Assembly: GCF_000005505.3 (NCBI RefSeq)
Contig: NC_016131.3
Location: 28,883,001 to 28,947,000, forward strand
Source of the DNA: Brachypodium distachyon
Taxonomy: Eukaryota; Streptophyta; Magnoliopsida; Poales; Poaceae
DNA: 64,000 nt
Direction: 5' to 3'
The notes beneath the pieces are model-generated. The model searched no databases and was not told where the DNA came from. It was given only the letters and a program-made list of their open reading frames with translations. The position numbers and the translations under genes were made by a program. Position 1 is the stretch's first letter; the number at the start of each line of letters is the position of its first letter. Of the stretch, positions 24,413 through 34,748 are shown piece after piece.

Positions 24413-25686
24413 TCTACACCTAATAATAAAGGAATAGCGTCTCCGTCGTTGGGTTTGGTACATCCAGCATCGTCCGTCTCGAGCGTCCTGTCCAATCCCG
24501 CATGACGCACGCGCTGGAACCCCCGAAGAGTTTTTTCTTTTCCTTTTTTTCCCCCTCCCATCCAGTCGTCCACCCACCCCTCCCACAGAGGCACAGACCC
24601 GCTCCAGCCGCCTCCCCCGAGCAGGATGGCCCCAGTGGCTCTTCCTCGTGGCAGCGCTTCGCCGCTAATTTCCTCTCTCCGAGCTTCAGGCCCACAGAGC
24701 AGCAGCGGCTGCAGTGCCATCCGGCGGCGCCCTCCTGCTTTGCCGCTCAGCTGCTAGCCGAGCAGTAGAGGCCATGGCTTGTTATGAGGTCAAATTAGTG
24801 AGCGTGTGATGCTGTAGCTTGCAATCTGCAAGTGGTATTCTTATTTGCACACCGTTTTTGCAGTTTCCAGTATATTCAATCTTTTGATAAATCTTAGATT
24901 GATCATGTGCTTTGTCTAATTCTTCTTTCAAATTCGATTGTCAGTTTTTATCAAGATTGTTAAATTGGCTGAAACCAATAGGTATCCCGAGCCTCTGCCT
25001 CATACTCCTAATTCAACTGTCTCGAGGAGTTCAAAGGAAACCATCAAGAGATAACTTCAGTTTGTGATTTAAAATATGATTAAACAACCTTTATTTATAT
25101 TTGTTGCTTCCTTTTTCTTTAGCTATCATCCGGTTTAATGTAACAAAGGCTTCTCATCGGACTGTTACAACATTTGATCATGTTGGTTCTCTAGCTATCT
25201 TCTAATGGTTGTTTTACTTAATTCTCAATCTTTTGTGTAGCTGGTTGGAGCATGTAGCTATCCACTTGTCATGAATGAGTTTCCATCGAGGGGTTCTCTA
25301 AGAGAATTTTTGCGCAAGCTAGATTGCAAAAATCTTCCTTTGGAGAAGATTATTTACATGGCCCTGGATATTGCGACCTCAAGATGTCAAATATGATGCT
25401 AGAGGAGTGTTTTGAACCATACGGAAAAATTGTGTGGTTGCAGGTCTGATTGATCCAGGTCCAGTTGATGCAGAATCATTTGGCAACATGTAGTAGGTAA
25501 AATTCATATATGCCACTGTTTAGATTAAAGTATTCAAATCATCAGCTTATTGTTGACTGCATAACTAAAACTTCTCCAACTGAAGATTGTACGAGGCTGC
25601 AGCTTCTCCGACTGCAGTTAATCTTAGATGATTAGGTGCAGGAAAAAAAATTCAAAGACCGTGGCAACGCACGGACATTATACTAG
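24413..25686 (+). mobile_element. Helitron carrying a captured Raf-like kinase fragment
   Basis: Starts TCTACACCTAATAATAAAG right after an A (24412), and ends with the hairpin CCGTG-GCAACG-CACGG (about 25660-25675), then a short spacer and CTAG at 25683-25686, followed by T. This is an exact A|T insertion with Helitron ends. It is 1274 bp with no helicase, so non-autonomous. It contains a piece of a Raf-like MAPKKK gene (25241-25449) and a GC-rich stretch at 24480-24770 that looks like a captured leader or first exon. Confidence 0.85.
25241..25449 (+). pseudogene. Raf-like MAPKKK fragment inside the Helitron
   Basis: After a splice-acceptor-like TAG, the frame reads LVGACSYPLVMNEF, GSLREFLRKL, LPLEKI and MALDIA, matching the middle of plant Raf-like kinase domains (strands 4-5 to helix E). 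The HRD catalytic loop is gone; a frame change then gives LKMSN-MMLEE, resembling the part just after the loop. So an internal deletion has joined the two parts. No ATP-binding loop or C-lobe is present, so it cannot be an active kinase. Confidence 0.75.
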
Positions 25687-26203
25687 TACAAACATAAATC
25701 AACAAACCGAAAAAGGAAGAAACAGAACCAGAGGACAGCATTTTTTTACAGACAAGAGAAACAGAGAACATGGCTTGATACAAACTTAATCTGCAATTTC
25801 ATTAAGCAGGATGATAGATACAGTAAGACAAGCACTGTTCTTTCCTTTGGGAACAGCAACCACACCTTCTTTTCTTTCAGATCAACCGTTCTTAATTTGC
25901 ACACAAACAAGAAAAAAACAAAAACATGGAACCGATATGGATCTAAACCGTTAACCATGCAGCAAAACTACTCAAGATCACACACACATATATAGCACTA
26001 GTTCATACATACATGCATAAATACGGAGCAACTTGGCCATGCATATGCACGTATAGGAGTAGCAGTAGACAGTAGTAGTACACACACATACACTTCTTCA
26101 TGCATATGCATACATATTTGTAGAGAGAAAGAGATGAGATCTCATGTATATGTAGTAGAGGTTCAGTCGAGATTGTTGAAACTTGAGAAAGGGGGTTTAG
26201 AGT
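25687..26203. other. Spacer and 3' UTR side of the DUF3511 gene
   Basis: AT-rich with runs of short CA/TA and CATGCATA-like words near 25980-26130. The part adjoining 26203 is the probable 3' UTR of the minus-strand gene. Confidence 0.4.
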
Positions 26204-26491
26204 TCAGAGGCCACCGTAGCGGACGTCGGAGAGCTTGGACTTGAGCCACTTGAAGCTGCCGCGGACGGAGGACTTGAGCCTGGCCTGCGACGCGAACACG
26301 TTGTACGACGCAACGCGCCGCCGCCGCTTCGCCTCCGGGTCGTCGCCGGCGCTCGGCCCGTTGAAGCTGTAGGACTTGGCAGCTGCCGGCGCTCCCCCGG
26401 CGACGTCCTCGTAGTCGTACCCGCCGCCGCTGCCGTAGTACGCCGCCGTCGGCGCCGAGTGCTCCCGCGGCACCGATCTGCTCTTCTCCAT
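26204..26491 (-). CDS. DUF3511 domain protein
   Basis: A single exon of 95 residues starts at ATG 26491-26489. DUF3511 proteins are small, plant-specific and of unknown function. The family core is clear in the second half: a short KSYSF motif, an acidic DPEAKRRRRVASYNVF stretch, then SSVRGSFKWLKSKL, a basic amphipathic segment. The N-terminus is Tyr/Gly/Ala-rich and low in complexity. No signal peptide or membrane segment is seen. The length fits the family, so the gene looks complete. A frame extension by one codon (GTG) exists but an ATG is preferred. Confidence 0.88.
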   Translation of the reverse strand: MEKSRSVPREHSAPTAAYYGSGGGYDYEDVAGGAPAAAKSYSFNGPSAGDDPEAKRRRRVASYNVFASQARLKSSVRGSFKWLKSKLSDVRYGGL

Positions 26492-26656
26492 CACCTAATT
26501 ACGACCAGCTTCGAGCTACCTTCTTAGCTTTAGCTCGATCCCTTGCTGTGTGTGTTCTTCTTGATGTGTACAGAGAGACTGAGGCTCTGCTGGGGCTGGG
26601 TAATGAATTGAGGCTGCTGGCTAGTGGTAGTGGCGATATTAATTGAGCTGGGGGGA

Positions 26657-26673
26657 GGGGGGGGGGGGGGGGG
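26657..26673. repeat. G17 homopolymer upstream of the DUF3511 gene
   Basis: Seventeen G following a GGGGGA run, in the promoter or leader of the minus-strand gene. Confidence 0.9.
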
Positions 26674-28349
26674 TGAGTGTGTCCCCCTCCCATCCCAAGC
26701 TTTGATTATAATCTAATTAAGTAATTCGGAGAGGTGATTATGCAGGGGGTGGCAGCTTGTGTTGTGTGGCTATGATAAAGGAGGGGGTCATTTTATTTAT
26801 TTATTTTTCTGACCAGGCTGAAATTATGCATGGTGCACTCCTGCTTTCTTGAGCACGAATGATGTGTCTGGCTCTTTTTACTCTCTTTCCACTTTTCTGA
26901 CCAGAAAAAAGGGCGGGCTAGCTCATGTTTTTAATCAGGACCAATGATGTTAGTGATGGTAATGGGCTTCTTCTTCGGCTGCTGTCGAGTTCATCGGATG
27001 ATTCGGATCCTGATCAGCCGGAATTTCCGTTTCGAATCCGGCCGGCTGGAACGTAGCCTATTAAAATTTGAATTTTCCTTCCGTTTAGACCGTAGATTCG
27101 GGTGTATTTGTTTCAGTGGGATGCTAAATATATTGCTGCCTAATCTTGTGTTTTGTTAATAGCGCAGCAGTGCTGCTCTGTCCACCCTCATTTGTGCATG
27201 TTCATGTTGTTTGGCCCATGTTTAATTATGCAGAAAGAAGAAAAAGGGTGTGTTACCTAAAATGGGAGGTTGGTGTTTACTCCATACTACTACCGAGTAA
27301 AATCTGTGAGAGCAACAACAGTGCGCACACATGTTGCAGGATTCAGAGGTTGGTCGTACCATGCAAATATGCAATGAACCGAGTAAAATTTGCAAGACTG
27401 GATAGTTAGTACAATGATGTGGTAGTGTACAATGATCCGATCTCCCCACTGTCGTTTGATAATAGAAATCTCCGACGAGGGAATGATGGAGGGAGGGAGC
27501 AGCAGTGTGGGGGCGACAGCAGGCACTCACCCGCTAGCTCGTGTGGCCCATGCGTGCTGTTCGAGTTGGACCGTGAGCTTAGTTAGTGTGTGAGGACAGA
27601 CATGACACTCCATCCATCATTCATCCCCTCGCCTAATCTCGAGCGAGCTGCGTTGGGTTCTCGCGTGATCCCGAGCCCGGATCCCGGATCCGGAACTTCT
27701 ATCTATCTCTCCATCCCTCCCTCCGCCCGACGCCCGTGGTCCCTCCCCGTGCCCGGCGCTTTATTTGCTGGAATTAACGTGTGATCACCGCGAAACACAT
27801 ACACCGGCGCGCGGCTAGTGCCGTCCTAATGGCAGAGAATGTTGTTTATTCGGTTTCTGGCTGCCGGTTTTGCGCGGCGTACGTACGTACGTACGGGGTA
27901 ACGTGAGAGAGTGAGTGAGATCGGCCGATCGGGATTAAAGCGGGGAAAGATCGATATATGATGGTGCTTTCTCCGTTGTACGGTACTACGGGAAAGCAAA
28001 TTCCAAAGGTAAGCCAGCCAGCCTCCGATGCTCGATCAGAGAATGAGACGGCACCATATATCTTCTGATCTGCAGCTCTAGTAACTGGCCGATCCGATGG
28101 TGACACGACACGGCTCGTGGTTATCGATCCAGCACGCGCGAGAAGTCACCAGCACGAGATTGCGTTATCGGATTTGCTACTACGAGAAGTCACCAGCACG
28201 CGCGTACCGTTCTACTAAAACTGCTCACGTACTATCGACCAGTCAGTACCATGATTCTAGGCTAAACAAGTGCGCGATTTCAGGTGACCGAGGGGGCTGA
28301 CGGAAGCTCCAATCGAACACTAGAATCGGCAGACTTCGGGTTCAGGAAA

Positions 28350-28914
28350 AAAAAACGACGTCAGGAGAGGCGAGAGGAACCACGGATATAACATCTGTCC
28401 ATCGTCTTAGCACCTTCTTTGTAAGGTTTGTGTATCCTTGACGACGGCGTCCTGACGGTGGAGGCGACGATGCGGATTTTTGGTCTCTCGGCTCCATCCC
28501 CATTCTAGTGTGGCTATCATGGAGTTTGTGGATCTCACGGCTAGTGATCGATTCCGTGATTTTGGTCTTCTTTCTCATCGATTCGGCGATGATTCAATGG
28601 TTTGACAACCTGTCTTGCGAGGGGTGTGTTTCCGGCTACGCGCATTCAACGATCTTAAGTTCTCATCCGCTGGGGTGGTCGGCTCATGCGGCTCAGTAAA
28701 ACCTACGAGGTTAATTAGTCCAGTTTATACAGCTTTGGTCTTCTACTATTTCGTGACCCGAGATTTGAAAAAAACATCAAGATGCAAAAAGGCTATAGAA
28801 GTTGATTTCATGTAACTTTTGGTTTATCCGAAATCTTTGTCGTAGTTTTGGTTTTTCCGATCAGTTGTATTTTATTTGTTGAATAAATAAAGTCGTTGTT
28901 TATTTTAAAAAAAA
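28350..28914 (+). repeat. Possible 3' end of a poly(A)-tailed retroelement
   Basis: The stretch ends with AATAAATAAAGTCGTTG, TTTATTTT and an A-run, as expected of a reverse-transcribed RNA 3' end. No coding part and no clear target duplication were found, so the call is tentative. Confidence 0.3.
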
Positions 28915-29860
28915 TCAGTAGGAACCGCTTGCAAAAAAATTTGGGGGGTAACCAACAAGTTCAAATCCAACGCACAGGCACAGGGGACCGGAACCGGGAC
29001 CGGGTGATTTGAAAGCCGAATCAACCAACCGATTGGCCCCTCTGCTGTCTCTCTCTCACTCACGTCACTTGCATCACTTGGTCCTGGTGGTACTAATTGC
29101 ACGTTAGGTTGCCCTGCTCTGCTTATTCCGAACCGCGGTTCGCCATGCCTTCTATACGGCCTTCGTCGGTCAGTCGCTGTTCTCTCGGGTTGGCCGGCTC
29201 TCCACGTCACGGGGAATCCATCCGGACCGTCCGTGATCCTTCCGTTGATGGATGGCACAAAAAAAATGGCGTTGTCGATCGGGTTGTGCGTGGGGGCATA
29301 TGGGCTCCCGCGGGACCTCGACACGTCTCCTCCCGTTAATCCTGCATCTCCTGCGTGCTTCTTCCACACGGAATTGGTTACGGTTGATTTAGGCTCCTAG
29401 TCCGGTCTTATTTTAAAATCGCGCGTTGATGGATGTGTTCCGAAATTCCAAATCGTACTAATGATTCTCGTCAGTCAGGTCAGGTTATAAACAAACAAAC
29501 AAACGAACAAAAGGAATGAAAGAGAGGGAGATGTGGAAAGGAGGGGACTAATACGACCAGGTAAGAAAAATGACGGCCATCTGCGTGGCTGTGTGGCGAA
29601 GGTGTACAGCGGAACAGGATCGATCAATCATATATCCAAGCAGTAGTATCCAATGTGTGGTGTGGCCCCTACTTGCCAACCCAACGACGTTCATCGGTCA
29701 GACGCACGCGAGAGAGTTGGGCAAACAGGCGTGAGAGCTACCATCAGTTTGGCCTGTCTGCTTGCCTGCATATGCATGTCTCATGTATGCATATCTACGC
29801 ATGTATACACTCGTACTAAGCATGGATAACAAAATTTCCTTATGTCGATCGGAGAGAGAG

Positions 29861-29909
29861 CTCTCTCCGTCCCCAAGAATTTATTCACTTGTTTGGGGAC
29901 GGAGGGAGT
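29861..29909. mobile_element. Very short Stowaway derivative
   Basis: CTCTCTCCGTCCCCAAG and its near complement CTTG..GGGGACGGAGGGAG are separated by only about a dozen bases. A TA follows on the right but not on the left, so it is an internally deleted copy. Confidence 0.65.
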
Positions 29910-31004
29910 ATTGCTAGGGCAGCGTCGGTGCTGTCGGAAAAAAAAGTGAAGGCAGGCGTGTGCGCCGTGGTGCGTGTCCCCCGGAGTCGCCGTCACTGTC
30001 TGTTCTGTCCGCCGGTCCGGTCCGTATGGGTGTCAAGGCGCACTTGGGATCAGCATCGGATCGGACGCCCACTTGAGCTTGATCTTCCTCATGGCGGCCA
30101 CCCTTTTTACATCCACCGGCCATCGCATCTCGCATTTTGATCTCCCACCCCACTTTTCCGTGAGGGAATAGCACTAACTACTACAACTGGTACTAGTGCT
30201 AGACTGGTAGATCTCCGGAGAAAGAAATGTTTCTAATCTTATCGGCGAAGCTTCGTGTGAAACTTGGCAACAAAAGCGGGGGCCCCCATCCCAAGTTCTC
30301 TGAACTCAAGGACCTGCTTTGTGTGTTTTTCGTTGGCTGGCTGTCGGAGGGGTCATTGGTCCATCGGCCGGATGCAGATCACAAGGGCCTACTATAAGCA
30401 TAGCATATTTGACTCCCAGAAGTATGGTCTTGGAAAGCACATTTGATCTGCTTTATGTAGGTAACAGAGGGAGTAGCAAAGGGGATAAAACATGCTTGCA
30501 TGAGGATGAAGGAACAGTAACGAGTGACTACATCCTTCAAGCATGAATCGCTTCCCAGCATTTTCATTCTTGATAGCTGACACTCAACGCCTGAATCTGG
30601 ATTATTATCTTTGTCTCAAGTCATCGCCAATGCATACAGTCCATGATTTTGCAATCTGTTACCCAGATATCTTAACTGCAAGGAAGCAAGCGCCTAAGAG
30701 ATGCATTCTTTGGTTGCTAGCAGACAGAAGATAATATGCCAAGTGACGAAGACAATCAAACTGCCAAAGCAAAATGAGAAGCTTGGGCACGAACACTACA
30801 AATTTCCGTGTTCCATCATATCAGATTATTATCATAGAGAAGCACCCGCATCATAGCTAAGATAGGCTGAAACACACTTGGATAGAGGCGTTGCTTGACG
30901 CTCGACACACTTAAGGTAGTTTGTTACAACCATAAATACTGAAGCGCAACACAGATATGTAGACGATTCATCATTTTCTGGGCACTACATACGGATAGCT
31001 AGCC

Positions 31005-32490
31005 TTATTTCTTCCCACTCTTCTTCAGACCAGAACCTCCCAGAGCACCCTTCTGGGTTGCCTTGGCCTTAAGCTCCTTCAGTGCCTGTTAGAGACGAAG
31101 GTAACGTAGTTCATGTCAGTAACAAGGCTCACAAAAATAAGCAGAGTAAAAATGAATACTAGGATGCTATTGTTCTAACCTTTTGCTCATCCTTCTTCTT
31201 CTGAAGATATGCAAGGTCAGTCTGCACACAAAGAGGAAATCAAAACCATGGTAAGTATAGAGCAATGTTAACTTGTCTCCTTTGGAGACTCTCCCAGCTA
31301 CTGGATCTTAAGATAAAAGTGCATTGTTCTATGAGAAAAGATAGGATCTAATTCGAGCCTTCCATCCCTACCTAACAACACGCGCCACAACTATTGTAGC
31401 TTATACTATGTCTTGCTCCCTCCAATCCATAATAAGTATCTTGGATTTAGTACAACAACTTTGTACTAGATCCAAGACACTTATTATGGATCAGAGGGAG
31501 TAAGATTTAATAGAAAGGTAGTACGTTTGTAGTATCAATTGATGATACCTAAAGGTCATAACACTCAATACACTACCTAAAAAATATAAGACCATATACA
31601 GTTAATGTCATACAAAACAGAGGAGCAAGCCAAGAAAACAGCTCTGCACTTCAGATACTGCTGCACATTCTACTAACAGTGATCACCTTAAGACAAGCAT
31701 CTGGATCAGCTAGAGGGCAATTCTACTAACAGCAATCACCTTAGACAAGCATCTGGATCAGCTAGAGGGCAATTCTACTAACAGTGATCACCTTAGACAA
31801 GCATCTGGATCAGCTAGAGGGCAACTGTGCAGTAGATAGATGACCACACGTAACATTTTTCACTCACTAAACATGATCTAAATGAGGACCGCACATAACA
31901 TTGCTCACTCACTACACAATTGCTTCAGAAAAGTAAGTGCCACGGACTGAGAGAAGCACTCAAAATTGAAAATTCAATCATCGCAATTTTAGACGTCAGG
32001 TAAGCCTCCCATCCACCGTATAATCACTACAAACAAACAGCAATTCAGCAAATCCCCCTTTCCCTAGAGAATAGCGGCAAGGTGAGACTAACTTGCTTGT
32101 GGTCACCTCAGAACCAATCATTCACGACTCCCTAACGTTCACGAACCAAGCATAGCTGACCGACACACATAACAATTCGCGACATTCCAACTAAACACGA
32201 ACCGATCTACAACACACAGCGACCTAAAACACAAAACCTAGGGTTACAGGCGCGGGATCGCTAATCCGGGCGACGAATCGGGAGCAACGCAGAGCATAAC
32301 AGCAGCATACCTCGTCGTAGTCCTTCTCCGCGGCCTTGGGCGCCTTCAGCGGCTTGGCCTTGCCTCCTGCAAAACAACCGCCAAACCAGTTAAAACGATA
32401 CGTCAGAAACCGCAGGGATCTCACCGATCGGCGCCCGCGAGATCTCGCGAGGATCAATCGGAAGCGAACTGGCAAACCTTGCTTCGACAT
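31005..32490 (-). CDS. TMA7: TMA7, translation machinery-associated small protein
   Basis: Four exons on the minus strand (32490-32478, 32366-32311, 31221-31180, 31085-31005) encode 63 residues, the usual TMA7 length. TMA7 (CCDC72 in animals) co-purifies with ribosomes in yeast; its exact role is unclear. Recognised parts: the N-terminal GGKAKPLKAPK, an acidic DYDETDLAYLQKKKDEQK helix, and the C-terminal Gly-rich GGSGLKKSGKK tail. The first exon is only 13 nt. Intron 2 holds a Stowaway and a 52-bp tandem repeat. The TATA-like sequence about 135 bp upstream of the ATG fits this orientation. Confidence 0.95.
31416..31500. mobile_element. Stowaway MITE in TMA7 intron 2
   Basis: An 85-bp inverted repeat starting CTCCCTCCAATCCATAATA and ending with its near complement. 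A TA follows on the right; the left flank is TG, so one duplication copy has mutated. Confidence 0.8.
31667..31823. repeat. Three-copy tandem repeat, 52-53 bp period, in TMA7 intron 2
   Basis: Copies begin at 31667, 31720 and 31772, each with ATTCTACTAACAG and ending CAGCTAGAGGGCA. They differ by only a few bases, including one extra A in the first copy. Confidence 0.93.
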
Positions 32491-32623
32491 GGCTGATGGG
32501 AGCGGTGGCCGGGCAGGAGAGGCGAGAAACCCTAGTTCGGAAGGGCCGCGACGATGAGGACAGGAGGAAGGGAAAGGCGAGAAGAATTTGGGCAGGGGAG
32601 GGGAAGGGAGAGAGAGAAAAGGC

Positions 32624-32629
32624 TATATA
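32624..32629 (-). promoter_or_regulatory. Likely TATA box of TMA7
   Basis: TATATA in a TTATATAGCC context on the minus strand, about 135 bp upstream of the TMA7 start codon. Confidence 0.5.
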
Positions 32630-33495
32630 AGACAGGAGTTGGTGGCAATTGGAATCTTATCTTCCGGTTTGGAGAATCCGGGCCGGGCCTCCGTGGGCTT
32701 CGATGTTCTCAGCCCATGTTTAGTAATGGGCCGTTGCATATCCCTCGATGCTCTCAGCCCATGTTCAGAAATGGGCCAGCAATATCCCTTCGGGCTTGTG
32801 ACTTGATCAGCCTGGAGATTCTCAAAAAAAAAAACAAAAAAAAAACTTGATCAGCCTGGCCCTCGTCCACTTCGGAGTACAGGAGTTCCATTTTCGTAGT
32901 GTCCGTTGCACGCCAACACGAGACCTACGTTTTTTGCTGTTGCTCCAGCAGCAGTCTTGGTCATGTGTCCTCGTGTTTATCCGAACATCTCTTGATTGAT
33001 AAGCTTCGATCGATGATTCAGAACCGCACGGATGAAAACCCAAAGCGTGCAAGTATACACGCACGGGAGAGAAGAAAACAGAGAGAAAAAAGAGAGGCAG
33101 TGGTGAGTAAAGCAGGTTGCCACGCGGACCAGAAGCAACAGAGGGCAGGAGAAGGAAGGAAGGGGAGAAAAGGCTGGCGTGGACGGTGGCGTGGCGTTGG
33201 GATTGGGATCTACGTAGGCGCTCTTGTCCGTAGTACTAGTATCACAGCGCGTTACCGCCGCGCGCGCCAACTGTTTTCGTCGGCACCACGGCCAGGACTC
33301 TTTGCTCTTCGCTCGATCAATGCCATTTCTACATTGCACCCAAAACCTCTCCTGGCTTCGCCCAAGGCTGGCACGGAACACAGACCACAACTTGCTCCCA
33401 TCACTAGCTAGCCACCATTGCCCTTGCCGATTGGCAGCGTCCCGCGATTGTCATCATCGACATCAAGGCCGGCCAGCGACCGTCCTGATTAATCC
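32630..33495. other. Divergent spacer between TMA7 and the small gene at 33496
   Basis: Contains the TMA7 promoter side, a duplicated AGCCCATGTT-type segment near 32713 and 32756, an A-rich stretch at 32823-32845, and the GC-rich presumed promoter and leader of the next gene. Several short open frames cross it, but none shows protein-like features. Confidence 0.4.
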
Positions 33496-33797
33496 ATGGT
33501 ACCATATATGCTGGTATGGTCTTTGATATCTTTTCTGCCGCCTGCAAAATGCAATGACGACATGCGTGTGTGCAGGCTCTGCTGCCGTTGTTCCTGAGGC
33601 AGGCGGCGCGGTTCACGGCGAGCGTGGCGGGCCGGCCGGCGGCGGCGGCCACGGTGGCCACGGCGCTGCACAGGGCCGGCGCGCTCCCGAGAAACCGGGC
33701 GCTGGAGCGGCTCGTCAGGGACGACGACGACGAAGCCGGCGGCGGCTCCTCCGTCATCGCGCGCCTCGTCGTCGCCTTCATGAGGTGCCTGTGCTAA
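33496..33797 (+). CDS. Small predicted protein of unknown function
   Basis: The main exon 33576-33797 follows a clear acceptor (GTGTGTGCAG) and has no ATG at its start. An ATG at 33496-33498 is followed at once by GTACCA, a usable donor, and joining them gives 74 residues: MALLPLFLRQAARF, an Ala/Arg-rich middle, an acidic DDDDEAGGG run and a hydrophobic end VIARLVVAFMRCLC. The N-terminus is rich in Arg, Ala and Ser with no early acids, which would suit an organelle targeting signal. I do not recognise the family. The first exon is the weak point: another upstream exon could supply the start. Confidence 0.45.
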
Positions 33798-34748
33798 GCT
33801 AGCTAGCTCCTCTAGCTGGTTAGCTAGCTTTAGGCGACCGGACAATGCCGATCGTGTAATAATATTTGCATTGTGACTTTGGATCCTTTTCGTTGAGCTA
33901 GAAAGTCTATTGCAGTGATTGTAGTGATTACCAGTGGCCGCCGCCGGTTTTGGCGGTCTCGAGTCTCACCGTCCAGCTAAATCTGTCGTTTTCTTTTATC
34001 AAGGTTGATCGTGATGATGACGGAAACAATCTGAACATAATAAATGCAGAAGGAACCATCAACCAGAAGTTGAGTCGACGATCCTCTTGTTACACACGAT
34101 AGGAACAACCTTGATTACGATGGATTGGAGTATTTCGGATTCCAGCCAAAGTCAACCATTTGGTAAAACTAAAAATTTGGTTGGCTAGTCAAATTCATGT
34201 GTGGGTACTTCACTTATTTAGTGCAACTAATTTGATTGAATTGAAAACAGAAATACCCAAAACTCCAGAAATTTCAGTGATTTTCGTGGCCCAAAATATC
34301 TCTGAAACTGCAATTTGAAACCGTGATAGACTCATGCCTAGTTGGAGAAGCAAGATTGAAGAAAATCTATGTGGCTTCATCAACACCATTTACACGTAAA
34401 TCAGCGTTTTCAGAACTAGTACATGGAGAAATTGAAAATTCTGGAATTACAATGTATGAATTAAACAAATGCTATCGATTGAATGAAATAACAAACCGTA
34501 ACCCTATCACTCTAATCCTGTGTAATCTCTGTACCAATTCCCTATCTAGACAAGCACGACCAGTGCAAACCGAAAGCTGCAAGGATATACCAATGTTTGC
34601 AAAAAGAAATTAAAGGATAACACATGCACATATCTGTTCAATCTCTCAGAATCCAGAGAGGTTGTGACTTGCAACGAACAAACCGTCAGAAAAGTCCAAT
34701 TCTTGAACGTGTTGTATACAATGCAAAGACAATCTTTGAGCCTCCTCC
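33798..34748. other. Convergent spacer between the small gene and the IST1-like gene
   Basis: AT-rich sequence that should contain both 3' UTRs; no gene or clear repeat was seen. Confidence 0.45.

Larger units (their letters stand above)
26674..31004. other. Long intergenic region between DUF3511 and TMA7 genes
   Basis: 4.3 kb with no convincing gene. Seen within it: a GTAC microsatellite near 27880-27896, a possible poly(A)-tailed retroelement end at about 28350-28914 and a short Stowaway at 29861-29909. The last few dozen bases belong to the TMA7 3' UTR. Confidence 0.5.

Noticed and set aside
31667..31823. CRISPR-like array
   Set aside because: The units are continuous tandem copies with no distinct spacers, and the DNA is a plant nuclear intron.
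32899..33411. Open frame of 170 codons upstream of the small gene
   Set aside because: Low-complexity basic composition with no protein-like pattern; more likely promoter and leader.
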